NCBI GenBank assembly: GCA_963580455.1
Contig: OY756968.1
Coordinates: 18,135,996-18,199,995, forward strand
Reading direction: 5' to 3'
Source: Euonymus europaeus
Lineage: Eukaryota > Streptophyta > Magnoliopsida > Celastrales > Celastraceae
Length of the DNA stretch: 64,000 nucleotides
In this document: piece after piece, positions 1-11,588 of the stretch
Numbering within the stretch: the stretch's first letter is position 1
Layout: each line of letters opens with the position of its first letter
Notes under the pieces: generated by a model
What the model saw: only the letters and a program-made list of their open reading frames with translations
Told to the model about the DNA's origin: nothing
Databases searched by the model: none
Position numbers and translations under genes: made by a program

Positions 1-224
1 AAAACTTATTGGTGAACCACAATCTAGAAATGGCTTACTGCTGATGCTATGGCTATTCTTTTCTATCGTTCTTTGGATAATGTGGCAAATTTTAATTGGG
101 AGTGTTGCCAAATATGGTCATGGCACTTCTATACCAAACTAAGAGCCATTTGGAGTCCTACTGTAGTTGCTATTTTTCTTTTTATTGTTCTTCTAAATTC
201 TATACTTTTTACCCTTCTTTGTAG

Positions 225-416
225 GTACGTGACAGGTTCATTAACCGCAGTCTTGTGAAGAAGTTGTCCAACACAGTGCTAGGTTTTGGCCTTCAAGATT
301 TTCCCAATGGTATGGCTATATCGTTTCGTTTACCGAGTTTCTATTTTTGTTTTCTTCTGCATTATAGGCATCAGTCTGTTTTGGCTCATTTAGCAGATTG
401 GGAAGGCATTAAGAAG
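225..416 (+). pseudogene. EMB8-like hydrolase, two 3' exon remnants (copy 1)
   Basis: Two exon-like blocks resemble the C-terminal half of plant EMB8-type alpha/beta hydrolases. The first (225-309) follows a TTTGTAG acceptor and encodes VRDRFINRSLVKKL and GFGLQDFPN. The second (368-416) encodes HQSVLAHLADWEGIKK and ends at an AAG/GTTGCT donor. In the family these segments are consecutive, after the SPWDLL block and before the segment with the last catalytic residues. No downstream exon is present. The phases of the two blocks do not join cleanly by eye, and the exons expected before 225 are outside the window or deleted. I therefore call it a gene fragment. The same pair recurs at 9938-10129. 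Confidence 0.8.
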
Positions 417-479
417 GTTGCTTTCCTTATCCTTTTATTATGTGCTCAGCAGTTGTATGGTATAAATAAATATCAGTGA

Positions 480-1140
480 AGAATAATTAAATCAGAGCGA
501 TACTAAATGAAGTTTCGAGACTTTATGCTAATTTATTACGGGTCAATTTACGAAATTATGAAAATAGTTGACTAAGCAAGAAGCTTTCAGTGCTGTAACC
601 AATAGTTATACTGTTTGAGATCTCATCTCACATCACAACTATAAGACAAGCCTTTCTTTTTCTTATCCCGCATCTGCTGGTTCGTAATACGCTTTATAAG
701 CGCCCCCTTAGATAGACTTGTTGCTTGATTGCTAGATTTGCTGGTTAGTAAAATTGAGGGGTTTGCTGGTAATGCTGGCAGAGAATGCATAATATTGGAT
801 TCAGAATAATGGGCGCCCAGCTGGGCTGGGGGTTACGAATTGGTATGCTATTTATATATGCTTTTGCTACGACCTTAAATTTCTTGTGTAGTTGTATGCA
901 AATGACCATCTCTTGTTTAGTCGTCGCGGTTATAGATCTAATGGTGGTATGTGCACTGTGGTTATGTATGCTTATGTTCCTCCCTTGATTTCTTATTGGA
1001 GGTGAGCGAGCAACATGTTAATTAGTTGCCTCATATAAAAATTCCAAATTAAATAAAAGAAAAACACTTCTAAATCTCTATTTCCTTGTGGGCCCCTCAA
1101 TGTTCTGGAATTAAGTTGGTATCATTCGAATGATTGTGAT
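480..1140. other. Non-coding spacer upstream of B3 copy 1
   Basis: I see no supported gene here. The short open frame at 785-988 is hydrophobic and resembles no family I know. Its identity with 10498-10701 only reflects the recent duplication. Confidence 0.6.
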
Positions 1141-1150
1141 ACTTGTTACA

Positions 1151-1183
1151 TGACGTTATGTCAGGTTAACTTGCATGCACGTG
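1151..1183. promoter_or_regulatory. Conserved TGACGT / RY / G-box cluster upstream of B3 copy 1
   Basis: TGACGT (1151-1156) is followed by an overlapping RY core CATGCA (1174-1179) and G-box CACGTG (1178-1183), in the context TTGCATGCACGTGATC. The RY plus G-box block recurs at 10887-10896 and 14233-14242 upstream of the other two B3 copies. RY motifs are bound by some plant B3 proteins and G-boxes by bZIP or bHLH factors. Function here is inferred from motif and conservation only. Confidence 0.5.
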
Positions 1184-1426
1184 ATCGACAAATGTCATTT
1201 TCATTTCCAGAAAATAAATAAATAGTTTGTTTATTTGTAGCCGACAAATGCATTTTTTTGCATGAGCTGCAAAATCTTGGTTTCAGTCGAGCGATTTCTC
1301 TGTTCGTCACACATACATAATATTTGTAGTTAGACTTAACCACCAAAAAATTTCATGAAACACCAGAGAATGAAGTCTATCGTATGTGTGTGTGATGGCT
1401 CGAACAATATGATTCACTTGATACCC

Positions 1427-1434
1427 TATAAATA
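1427..1434 (+). promoter_or_regulatory. TATA box of B3 copy 1
   Basis: TATAAATA lies 116 bp upstream of the ATG. The same box is at exactly the same distance in copy 2 (11140) and copy 3 (15943). Confidence 0.7.
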
Positions 1435-1542
1435 CCATAATAATCCATCACTCCCAGAATCATATCTTCTTGCTCAGCTTGTAAACAAAACAATTGTTTC
1501 ACAAATCTGGTTGGATTCTTCTCATCTCATCTTATCTCGTCA

Positions 1543-1875
1543 ATGGCGGAGCTCTTTAGGAAAGTACTCTCACAAACTGATATTGATCACAGATTAGCAT
1601 TTCCTACCGCCTTGTTAAGAGAGTTTCCATTTCCTGTCGGAGCTCATTCAACAACCTTTCAAGCCACAGACACCAGCCATGAAGAGTGGAGCTTCAAACT
1701 CTCTATTCGGAGAAATGACCCAAATCCTAAGCCCGTTCTCTCTGGAAATTGGCTTCGATTCGTTCAATCTAAAGGTCTTAGAGCGGGTGACAGGATCATC
1801 CTTTATCGAGATGGTGCTCAATACACTATCAGAGCGGAGAGAAAAATCTTTGGATTTTGGACGAATGTGATGTGA
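1543..1875 (+). CDS. Small single-domain B3 DNA-binding protein, copy 1
   Basis: An intronless frame of 110 residues that is almost entirely one B3 domain, the plant-specific DNA-binding fold of ABI3, ARF and REM proteins. The ELFRKVLSQTDI start matches the first B3 strand. W49 and F51 fall in the central EEWSF strand, then come VLSGNWLRFV (66-74), KGLRAGDRIILYRD (77-90) and a C-terminal strand before FGFW. There is no second domain, so it is shorter than most B3 factors. The ATG is chosen because it directly precedes the domain and is conserved in three copies, each with a TATA box 116 bp upstream. It is probably a nuclear DNA-binding protein, but the target is unknown. It could also be a trimmed derivative of a longer REM-like gene. 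It differs from copy 2 by one residue (V8 against I8) and from copy 3 by 13. Confidence 0.85.
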   Translation: MAELFRKVLSQTDIDHRLAFPTALLREFPFPVGAHSTTFQATDTSHEEWSFKLSIRRNDPNPKPVLSGNWLRFVQSKGLRAGDRIILYRDGAQYTIRAERKIFGFWTNVM

Positions 1876-2110
1876 GAGCAGCTCGACATTTTCTCTAAGA
1901 TTCTGTGAATTTATGTTTGTGATGCTGCAATCATTTAGTTTGTCGTGTATCTTTGTTGTTGTGCCTTTAATTATTATGGTTTGTTTTGCAGTTCTTTGGT
2001 GGAATTAATTAAAATTGCATCTAGAATGTAAATTGTTTGTATTTCTCGTCAATATCTATAATGGAGTTGTAATTCAATATATGGTAGACTTGTTGATTTT
2101 GTATAATCAC
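1876..2110. repeat. Diverged B3 3' flank (copy 1)
   Basis: It aligns with 11589-11830 and 16392-16620 (shared stretches such as GCAATCATTTAGTTTGTC). Differences are many, roughly one in ten by eye, against almost none in the preceding 1.88 kb. It probably holds the B3 3' UTR. Confidence 0.75.
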
Positions 2111-3977
2111 TTCTAGAAAAGAAAAAACTATGCACTTCATAGGGCCTCGCTACCTCATTCACTGATAATGTGTAGCTAATGATGGGTCATATATCAACTA
2201 CCCCTCAAAGGTGGTACAAACTGGCTTTCTTATACAATCTTCTTTGTAAAATTATATCAAAAATTGTGTATGTGATACATAAGTTGATCCCAAATGCTCT
2301 TTTAAGGCAACATGGATGGAAAGCATGACCAATTTTAGTTTCAGCATGGAGAAGAAGTTTATAGGCTGTTGCTCCAATTTTTTTGACACCTCAAATGACA
2401 AATAATATCCGGGACAACCCTATTTCAAAACATGGGTTAAAACTTAAAAACGACATGGACAGCTGCCTTCAAACTCTGTGAAGGAAATTTTTTTGAAATA
2501 AATTTGTACGGCAAGAAATTCTTGTAAACTGTATGAAATGTAATTGCCTAATAGAGGGAGCCGATCTATGCAACGGACAAATCAGAATCCCCCAACCTCT
2601 CCAAAGACTCTTTATCTCTTTTAGTGAGATTCATGCCAACTTCTTCGATATGGTTTCTCTTTGTATCGTGAATGATGTGGGACTCATTTTCCCACAAATG
2701 GTGCTAAATTGTTGGTACAATTTTTCCAACAATCAAGGCCAACAGTTACTATGTCATGGGATGACGTTGAACTCCCGCTAAGAAAGAGAGAGATTGTACG
2801 AACGAGTTTAACTTGGGAACACTGGTGCGGTGCCTGCCAAAGAAGCTCGGTTGTGAGAATTAGTACAGAGTTTATAGGAAAACTTATATGATAAACGACA
2901 TGTAGATGATGCAGGTGATGATGTAAGAGAGGATATAATTTTAGAGAGTTAAGTAGGTGAAAAAGTCCTCTTTAATTACATGTTTGGGATATTTATATGC
3001 GATTGAGGGGTATGCGAAAATATTAAGTTACCCTAGTTTAAGCCACCTTAAGTTTAAAGTCGTATGACCATATTCGTCGTACGGGGATAAAAATATTGAT
3101 AAACCAAATCAATTATTTTATTGATTAATAACGGTCGTACCCATATGATCGTACCACTTACTATGGTACCAATAAAATAATTTATTATGTTAATTGCTAA
3201 CTGTAATAATATAGGTGGTTATAGTTGTACCAATTATGATAGTATGTATGTATGAAAAACTAAAACCAAAATAAATTTACTTGGGCCACTCATTAATGTC
3301 AAGCTGATTATGTTGTACTAATGCCTTATAACCTGGTATATGAACCACTACTTAATTTTTTTAGAACATCTACTGGGTCGTGTACCAATATGTGACATAA
3401 GCATGACTTGAAATGTATCATCACAATTTTTAACCATAACAAAATGCTCACAATGCGAAATAGAACCAACGGTACTAGAGGTAAACCTCTTCCGAATAGG
3501 TCGTTGAGATTTCTTAGCATACAAAGAATTCCATTCTCCACTATCTTAAGCATAATAGTCCATCGAATATTCCCCAACAAGGGACTTTTCCAAACCATTT
3601 GCTTCCCCACAAGCACAGCCACCACAAAAGTGGCAGTTGAAATGCATCCCCCCAGTCAATAGAGAGTCGTGGACATGCAATCTAAATCTGAGCATCTACT
3701 CAATCTTCAAACAGTGCAATCCTCCCAAGACTAATCTCCGATGTCAAGCTGACTATGTAATCCAACTCTCTCTCCTTTATCTTCCTCTCCAGCCTCTCTA
3801 AGATCCTTAAGTTGCCTTGTCTTCTAAGGGTTCCCAGCAATTCTCCAGCTCCTTGCCTCCCTAGTTGCCCTCTCTATGGCTCTTTTCCTCATAACCCTCA
3901 TCCTGCTGTGATCATACTCCTCCAAGATGTTATGCTACTGATTCTTGTTGGCTCTCAATTATTCTCAGTAATAAGTT
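2111..3977. other. Non-coding DNA, no recognisable gene
   Basis: Only short frames lacking family motifs are present. 2700-3010 has the look of an old LTR or LTR-proximal piece, but I cannot place its ends. 3300-3660 has an open antisense frame with no motif I recognise. Confidence 0.5.
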
Positions 3978-4234
3978 TGTTAGAGTTAGTCACTTAACTT
4001 TGTTAAGTATCTATTAAGTCTTGCCACGTGTATTAACATAGTGTTGCATTTTTTGTTAAGGAGTTGGAGTCGATTTGGCAGAACAAACATATATAAGCTT
4101 GTTCTCCTTCACTTGTAAGGTAGTTAATGATTTGTGAATAACAATTCTTCATTCTCTTTTCCTTTCTTCTCTTGAATTCTCTGGAATTCACCATTTACAA
4201 GTTACAAGGTCTAGGTTTCAAAGGAGGTTTAACA
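3978..4234 (+). mobile_element. Copia-type LTR with primer-binding site
   Basis: A 257-bp LTR-like unit starts TGTTAGAG and ends TTTAACA. It has a TATA-like CATATATAAGC in the middle and a pyrimidine-rich end. Directly after it, TTGGTATCATAGG (4235-4247) resembles a primer-binding site for initiator tRNA-Met, as in Ty1/copia elements. No second LTR or polyprotein in this orientation follows, so it is a remnant. No target duplication was identified. Confidence 0.65.
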
Positions 4235-4304
4235 TTGGTATCATAGGATTTTGATCTAGCCAAACTTTATTGTTCCCCACCTGTGTATGCCACTCCATCA
4301 CACG

Positions 4305-4465
4305 AGATGAGCCTCTCAAAACATGTATAAAGACTATAATACCCTTAGGGTATTCTAACACCCCCAAGTTCGAGCATAAATATCAATCATGCCCAACCTT
4401 TTACAAATATAAGTTATCATATTCCCTGCAATAGCTTTTGTTAATATATTAGCAACCTGGAAGAG
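4305..4465 (-). mobile_element. Fragment of copia pol 3' end and LTR start
   Basis: It matches 27260-27410. On the minus strand it covers the end of a copia polyprotein, the G-rich tract and the start of the LTR (TGTTAGAATACCCTAAGGG). It lies only 70 bp after the plus-strand LTR at 3978-4234 in opposite orientation, so the two are separate insertions or a rearrangement. Confidence 0.65.
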
Positions 4466-6189
4466 CTTTTGTTAATTTGGTTTTTGATTTGTTATTGATT
4501 TTGGACATGTCTATGTGTAGCTAAATTACTCTTTAGTTTGGGTATGGTTAGTTTATTCTACTGAAGCTTTGTTGCTCGATTTCATTGACGATTAAACAAG
4601 TTTTAGTTCATTGATTCTCTATTTCTTTTTATATTTCTTATTGTTGTGAATGTCTCATTAACATCATGATAAGTAGAAACTGTTAGTTAAGCATATTCAA
4701 CTGACCATAGCCCGATGTTTAACAAGTAAAAATAATCTGAATATGACCCAAATTTGAAATCTTTGAACACAATTGATTAGGTAATATGTCATTTTCAAAG
4801 GTTGTGCGTTTGTCGACTTTCTCGTTTATATGCTTATCTTAGGAAATTCGTAGGATACACCAATTGATCTTGGGCTGGACCAAAGCCAAGTCTGTTGCTT
4901 AGGAAAGTCAAAATTGGTCGAGTCGAACCAAGGTCTCTTGATTGACTACGTTAGACCTTTAATTGATGTAATTGCATATTGAATCGTGTGACTGAGTGAC
5001 AGTAGGAGAATAACACCAATCCAAGCTAAACTCCTTCCATATAGGATTACACAGTTTAAGCCAATTTTTCTCATCTTTAATGATATGAATTTTCTGCAAT
5101 TTATTCGCGTTATTGCAATATTGCTTGCTTGGTAGTTCATAGTTGATACACTCTCTATGGATACGATCTCATTCACTTTTATACTATTACATGGCACGTA
5201 CACTTGTGATTAGATAATATTGCAAGTTTTACTTGTGATATTTTATATTGAGCATCCTCTAGTAGTGCCAATTCTTGCTTTCATAAATGCAGTGACAATG
5301 CAACGTCGAAGGAAAAGAACGGTCCCCCATGGCATTGCTGTTTTCTCTAGGTTTTTGACAGGAGACAAATAGCCACTTGCGATGGCTGCAGGATCCAGGA
5401 TCACCTTCATCTACAAGCCTATTTGGGGAAAGAGATAGTCCAATAAGAATGGTTAGCCCGTCAGCAAATCCGTTGTTCCACATCTTCAAATTTGGACGAT
5501 TTTCTAATGGCCAACTCATCACGCAGGTAGTTTGACTGACCAAATTTGGGAAAACCTGCCCGAGTGACCAAAATGAAACAATTTCAAACTTTTGGTTACT
5601 AGAGTGGAACGTTTAAACATTAGTTGATTAAAATGAAACATTGTCATATTTCGGTGTTGATTTGTTTTATTAATCCAAAAGAGAAAGACAACCAATGCCA
5701 AAATCAACCACCATCAATTTAATACAAGTAGAAATGAACAACAAATAAAAAAAATGAAACTATGTTCACAGCAGACAAAGAGGGAGAAGAAAGAAATAGA
5801 AAGGAACACCGATTCACTGCATGGACAAGTGGTACACAGATCCACCAAAAAGCACGTTGACTTCAAAGTCCTAGCATTCACCTTGACAATTGGGATTCCT
5901 TTATTTTGATGCAGGGACTCGATTATTAAGATGGAGATGCGTTGTTTCTAATGAAAAGAAAAGAGAGAAAACGAATGAGTTAAAAACGGAGATGAATTGT
6001 TATTAAATCTCAGCCATCAGATGAAATGGATGGCTGATATTTAATGCATTTTAGTTAATTTCATCAAACCAATTACGGCCCTGGGGCCGTTCCTAGTCAC
6101 ATCTCAATTCCACCTCACATGTTGGCCGTTAGATTGTTATGTTTAATCTTAGCCACTGAATGAGTTCACCATTAATAACATCAATCAAC
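4466..6189. other. Non-coding DNA
   Basis: No open frame here resembles a known family and I saw no terminal repeats. The longest frames (4946-5203 and 5259-5543, minus) lack motifs and I treat them as chance. Confidence 0.5.
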
Positions 6190-6890
6190 TATATTCTTTA
6201 AATAGGGATAACTGTCAATTTGACCATTATATTTGCCAAAATGGTCAATCAAGCTCATTTACTTCAAAATAGGTCATTGAAGCTCATCTACTTTCCAATT
6301 TTGTCTAAATAAACCCTACCGTTTATCAGACGTTTAAAAGTCGTTGAATGTCCGTTAGTTTGCTTACGTGTCATTTTTTCATTATTTTTTCATTTGAATT
6401 AAAATAATAAAATTGTTTAATGATTAAAAAAAATCATGTTTCATCCCTCTTCGAAAGAGCAAATGGACTTTCTATATCATTGTTGGCTAGAGTTCTTGTT
6501 AGATCAACAAGATGGTTGTGGCTTTTATGATGCAAACTCTTGTTATATTTGTACAAATTGTACTCGAGTCAAGGTTGAACCATTTGGGTCCTTTACTAGT
6601 CCTTCACCTCTAGTGATTGCTCCCACTTGAAAAAGGATGGACAAAATGTGCTTCCATCTCGGCATTCTTTACAGATAAGTGGTGCTTGGCAGAGAATCTT
6701 TCAGTGGCCGGATCAAACAACTTTGTCCATGTATGATCGATTGACAGAAAGACTTGTTTGTATCAAAATTAAAAGTAGAGTAACCCAAATGACACATTTT
6801 AAAATAAAAATATTTAATCTATCCTTTTTAATAGGTGGAGGGATCATTTTAAATAAAATAAAATACCCCCAAATTTTTTGTGGGAGGAAA
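6190..6890. repeat. Dispersed repeat, related to 45980-46245
   Basis: The segment around 6750-6880 (CTTGTTTGTATCAAAATTAA onward) matches 46130-46240. The opening GTCAATTTGACC also recurs near 45994. The copy here is longer between these blocks. Neither has a clear coding capacity. The class of element is unknown. Confidence 0.55.
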
Positions 6891-6973
6891 CATTTTCTCC
6901 ACTATAGTCTAAATCCTCTGTCCTCACATGAGTCAACGGGACATCTTCCATGGAGAGTTTCTTGATTTCATCG

Positions 6974-8953
6974 ATGTCTTCTTCAGAGCTTCTCTTGAAG
7001 GCTTTCTTGGAGATTCATTTGCTTCACGATGTAGTCATGGGGTTTCGCGGTGATCATCGGTGTCGCTCATCGTCAATTCATGAATTCAAGCTCCGAGCTC
7101 TACAAATTGTTTGGTTCCAAGTGTCAGCTACTTACGGCAGGTGAAAATTTAATTGGTTAGCGAGACTGAAGCTTTGAGTTTTTTTCCTTAACATTTTTGT
7201 TTTTTTTAGTGAATTAATCACTAGTTAGATCAGAACAATTCGGCATTATCTATCAAATGTAATTTAGGGGATTCATAACCAAACATGATATCTCATAAGA
7301 ACTGCTAATTTCATGGGAATCCTGTTTGAATTTTAATGGAAATATTTAATAGCAATTTCTTTTTATTAAATTACTGTTATAATATGCGTTCTAGGCAGTA
7401 GCACTTCAGTAAGATTGAGTCCTGTTTTTGGAATGTACAGGCTTTGTCGCTGTTCTGATTTATTGTTCTTATTTCTTTCGTTTGTTGATGTCTGCAGATA
7501 CTTGCCTACTCCATGGCTTTCCAGTCCTCATCTCCAGACAACCTATCTGAGTTTTTTTGGCAGTGCCCCCTATTTTAGCTATAGGCGGTTAGTGATGAAA
7601 ATTTTCTTACTACCAATGTCAAAAGTCGCGAATGATTGTCTATTGGAGTAGTCATGATATTTTTATGTCACTTCCTCGATTTGCGCCTCTATGTTCGTAT
7701 ACATTATTAATGTACTGTTTCTGTTAAGTCGCATATTCCATGCACAAGATGGTGTGACAAGGGCTCTGGATTGGCTTATGTATTCTGATGGTTGGTACTA
7801 ATTATCTTGACAAGTTAATTTTCAAGCTGTATGTTTTATGCATGAATTTGGTTCTTTTGGTGTACCATTTAAAATGCATTTTACTCAGGAAAACTGCAAA
7901 TAACTAGAATCTTCATGTCCTCTACCTAGGTAGAAACAACTTTTCAAGATTTCAGTTTTTTCAACTTTTGAGAAATCTTGTGCCCATTTTATTTTGAAAT
8001 AAAAAAAGGGGTGGGGGTGGGAACGAAGCTTACATTTTCTTTAATGAGTACACTTTGAGTTCAAAGCTCATCATAAATTGGTTTTATGGTAAACTTTTGA
8101 TGTGTCAGTGGTATTGGGGTTTAAAGAGCCTAAGTCTTTGTTTATGTTTTCTTTTTCTTCACCATAATTTGGACCTGGATTCTGGTTGCTCACAAAAAAA
8201 AAAAAAAAAAAAAAAATCGAGTACTGGTCCTGCTAGCAGTTGTTTTATAATTGATTATGTGCATGTTGGATGTAGGATGACAATATAAATGTTGCTCCAT
8301 GCTAAATACTTGCATATTTCTGTTGTAGAATAGAAACATAATATAAATTTATATGCAAGATTTAAGGTCAAATTGTTAGTTACCACAATATTTTCCCCAG
8401 GAAATTACATAATTCTCTTATTTTTGAACTTGTGTTTAACAGTGTGAAGGTGCCTTCCAAGTGAATGATACCACTCTAAGAAATGATAACATTCCAATTG
8501 TTATAGTCATACCTGGTCTAATGAGTGATTCTACTGATGCTGTAAGTATCATTCATTTTTTTTTTTGTTTCATCCCTTTCAAACTGAATCTCTAATTTCC
8601 TTTGGTGCTTTTAGGAAAATACTATTGAAATTATTCAAAACTGGACTCTTGCCAGATAGCCATATGTCCGCTCTTTTATTTTTTTTCTTTTAAAAGGACA
8701 CCCATTTATCCTTGTCTTCTGGTGAATGGGTACGCAATAGAAAAGTATCTGTCGAGGTATCGAGGTACCGCGAGGTATTGAGATCGATGTGTTTAACTCT
8801 TTTAAATAATAGTTAATTTGTCACTACTCTCTCTCTCTCTCATAAACGTGTAACATGTAACAGTACATAAATCATCTTGCTTTCAAGATGGCAAGTCAGG
8901 GCTGCGTTGTCGTTGTAAGCAATCATGACAGACTTGGTGGCATATCAATGACT
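6974..8953 (+). pseudogene. EMB8-like alpha/beta hydrolase, 5' exons (copy A)
   Basis: Five exons with plausible GT-AG borders encode the N-terminal half of an EMB8-type hydrolase: 6974-7140 (MSSSELLLKA, FLEIHLLHDVVMGFRGD), 7498-7587 (TPWLSSPHLQT, FFGSAPYFSYRR), 7729-7790 (FHAQDGVTRALDWLMYSD), 8443-8541 (IPIVIVIPGLMSDSTDA) and 8864-8953 (YINHLAFKMASQGCVVVVSN, HDRLGGISMT). Family members are membrane-anchored alpha/beta hydrolases of poorly known substrate. Compared with 58824-59051, exon 1 lacks about 69 bp, which removes the N-terminal hydrophobic helix in frame. Exon 4 lacks two bases at its 5' edge (CAG/TGTG against CAG/TTTGTG), shifting the frame. The exons expected to hold the nucleophile region and the SPWDLL segment are missing before the 3' exons at 9938. 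A long A tract (about 8195-8216) sits in the third intron. It is a broken gene. Confidence 0.8.
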
Positions 8954-9713
8954 GTGAGTCCTTGTTAAAAATACTTTTGAATCACATTTATATCATTTAT
9001 CATATAAAAGTTCTAAGTAGTTGGAAAATATTTCCAGTTAAAATTGCGAAACGATTAAAGGATTAGTTGTCTTAGTATGGTTGGAATGCTTTTATAATAT
9101 TAACATTCTGGTTCATCACACCACTGTTTAAGTTTAATTTTTTGTACATTATATAGGACATAACTCATTCTTGTTTTTTTTGGATAATTAACTTGGTCCA
9201 TGCTTCAGGAATGGGCTCTCTGAACTGGATATTTAAACATTCGAATTTCATTAACTAGATGAAGTGCTAGATAACAGATTTCATTTATGTCATTGACATT
9301 CTGCCTTCGCTGGTATTTGTACGAATATTTTATTTTTATAGTATTCTTTGTGCACCTTATTACACACTACATTGTGTATCTAGATGTTCACAACAATATT
9401 CAATTTTGCTTTCTAAGTGGTTCTATAGATCATTATCTAACAAGGTCGCCATTGTGAAAATTATGATCAGTCTGATTGCTTCTATAATTCTTTTATCAAA
9501 CTTTTTAAGTAGCTGCACATATTCAAAGGAATGCATATCGCTTCATTCTGTATGCTGATTTGGCTGGTTGTAAAGGCCAGTAAAATTCAAGAAAGACATA
9601 CAAATAATTACGTATGATTCTCCCTTTTAATATGACAAGCCTTCTTGTTAGGCCTCCATGTTGGGGACTAAATCTCTGATAGACCTTGTTTATGAGTAGG
9701 TTAGTGAGTATTA
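8954..9713. repeat. EMB8-like intron segment present three times
   Basis: From the GTGAGTCC donor onward this matches 60664-61430 at high identity, and from about 9030 on also 62730-63420. It has no supported coding sequence. At about 9728 it jumps directly to the block before the 3' exons, whereas the right-hand copies continue for about 1 kb with another exon. Confidence 0.8.
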
Positions 9714-9937
9714 AAAACTTATTGATGAACCACAATCTAGAAATGGCTTACTGCTGATGCTATGGCTATTCTTTTCTATCGTTCTTTGGATAATGTGGCA
9801 AATTTTAATTGGGAGTGTTGCCAAATATGGTCATGGCACTTCTATACCAAACTAAGAGCCATTTGGAGTCCTACTGTAGTTGCTATTTTTCTTTTTATTG
9901 TTCTTCTAAATTCTATACTTTTTACCCTTCTTTGTAG

Positions 9938-10129
9938 GTACGTGACAGGTTCATTAACCGCAGTCTTGTGAAGAAGTTGTCCAACACAGTGCTAGGTTTT
10001 GGCCTTCAAGATTTTCACAATGGTATGGCTATATCGTTTCGTTTACCGAGTTTCTATTTTTGTTTTCTTCTGCATTATAGGCATCAGTCTGTTTTGGCTC
10101 ATTTAGCAGATTGGGAAGGCATTAAGAAG
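9938..10129 (+). pseudogene. EMB8-like hydrolase, two 3' exon remnants (copy 2)
   Basis: Same two blocks as 225-416: VRDRFINRSLVKKL with GFGLQDF (9938-10022) and HQSVLAHLADWEGIKK (10081-10129). One substitution changes FPN to FHN. It follows the copy A 5' exons in order, but the intervening exon (KYLGEDG to SPWDLL, seen at 61893-61976) has been deleted. The C-terminal exons do not follow, because B3 copy 2 begins instead. It is the 3' end of pseudogene copy A. Confidence 0.8.
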
Positions 10130-10863
10130 GTTGCTTTCCTTATCCTTTTATTATGTGCTCAGCAGTTGTATGGTATAAATAAATATCAGTGAAGAATAAT
10201 TAAATCAGAGCGATACTAAATGAAGTTTCGAGACTTTATGCTAATTTATTACGGGTCAATTTACGAAATTATGAAAATAGTTGACTAAGCAAGAAGCTTT
10301 CAGTGCTGTAACCAATAGTTATACTGTTTGAGATCTCATCTCACATCACAACTATAAGACAAGCCTTTCTTTTTCTTATCCCGCATCTGCTGGTTCGTAA
10401 TACGCTTTATAAGCGCCCCCTTAGATAGACTTGTTGCTTGATTGCTAGATTTGCTGGTTAGTAAAATTGAGGGGTTTGCTGGTAATGCTGGCAGAGAATG
10501 CATAATATTGGATTCAGAATAATGGGCGCCCAGCTGGGCTGGGGGTTACGAATTGGTATGCTATTTATATATGCTTTTGCTACGACCTTAAATTTCTTGT
10601 GTAGTTGTATGCAAATGACCATCTCTTGTTTAGTCGTCGCGGTTATAGATCTAATGGTGGTATGTGCACTGTGGTTATGTATGCTTATGTTCCTCCCTTG
10701 ATTTCTTATTGGAGGTGAGCGAGCAACATGTTAATTAGTTGCCTCATATAAAAATTCCAAATTAAATAAAAGAAAAACACTTCTAAATCTCTATTTCCTT
10801 GTGGGCCCCTCAATGTTCTGGAATTAAGTTGGTATCATTCGAATGATTGTGATACTTGTTACA

Positions 10864-10896
10864 TGACGTTATGTCAGGTTAACTTGCATGCACGTG
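10864..10896. promoter_or_regulatory. TGACGT / RY / G-box cluster upstream of B3 copy 2
   Basis: Identical to 1151-1183: TGACGT, CATGCA (10887-10892) and CACGTG (10891-10896). Because the region was duplicated recently, only the third copy (14233) gives independent evidence of conservation. Confidence 0.5.
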
Positions 10897-11139
10897 ATCG
10901 ACAAATGTCATTTTCATTTCCAGAAAATAAATAAATAGTTTGTTTATTTGTAGCCGACAAATGCATTTTTTTGCATGAGCTGCAAAATCTTGGTTTCAGT
11001 CGAGCGATTTCTCTGTTCGTCACACATACATAATATTTGTAGTTAGACTTAACCACCAAAAAATTTCATGAAACACCAGAGAATGAAGTCTATCGTATGT
11101 GTGTGTGATGGCTCGAACAATATGATTCACTTGATACCC

Positions 11140-11147
11140 TATAAATA
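11140..11147 (+). promoter_or_regulatory. TATA box of B3 copy 2
   Basis: TATAAATA lies 116 bp before the ATG at 11256. Confidence 0.7.
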
Positions 11148-11255
11148 CCATAATAATCCATCACTCCCAGAATCATATCTTCTTGCTCAGCTTGTAAACA
11201 AAACAATTGTTTCACAAATCTGGTTGGATTCTTCTCATCTCATCTTATCTCGTCA

Positions 11256-11588
11256 ATGGCGGAGCTCTTTAGGAAAATACTCTCACAAACTGATATTGAT
11301 CACAGATTAGCATTTCCTACCGCCTTGTTAAGAGAGTTTCCATTTCCTGTCGGAGCTCATTCAACAACCTTTCAAGCCACAGACACCAGCCATGAAGAGT
11401 GGAGCTTCAAACTCTCTATTCGGAGAAATGACCCAAATCCTAAGCCCGTTCTCTCTGGAAATTGGCTTCGATTCGTTCAATCTAAAGGTCTTAGAGCGGG
11501 TGACAGGATCATCCTTTATCGAGATGGTGCTCAATACACTATCAGAGCGGAGAGAAAAATCTTTGGATTTTGGACTAATGTGATGTGA
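11256..11588 (+). CDS. Small single-domain B3 DNA-binding protein, copy 2
   Basis: A 110-residue, intronless B3-domain protein identical to copy 1 except I8 for V8. The same B3 landmarks are present: W49, VLSGNWLRFV and KGLRAGDRIILYRD. The promoter, TATA box and upstream 1.5 kb are almost identical to copy 1, but the 3' flank from about 11589 is about ten percent different. The copy therefore combines a recently homogenised 5' part with an older 3' flank. A hAT-type MITE sits 750 bp downstream. It is likely a functional paralogue or a very recent duplicate of the same nuclear DNA-binding protein. Confidence 0.85.
   Translation: MAELFRKILSQTDIDHRLAFPTALLREFPFPVGAHSTTFQATDTSHEEWSFKLSIRRNDPNPKPVLSGNWLRFVQSKGLRAGDRIILYRDGAQYTIRAERKIFGFWTNVM

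Larger units (their letters stand above)
1..1880. repeat. Recent direct duplication, left copy (partner 9714-11593)
   Basis: This stretch matches 9714-11593 at a constant offset of 9713 bp. By eye I find only four substitutions (near 12, 303, 1563 and 1864). It contains two EMB8-like exons, the B3 promoter and the B3 gene. The match weakens abruptly just after the B3 stop. The left end of the duplication lies outside the window. Confidence 0.95.

Noticed and set aside
785..988. Hydrophobic open frame, identical at 10498-10701
   Set aside because: The identity comes from the recent 9.7-kb duplication. No family motif, no promoter or codon evidence.
1161..1346. Minus-strand frame with several Cys residues upstream of B3
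   Set aside because: It overlaps the conserved promoter block and is not kept in copy 3.
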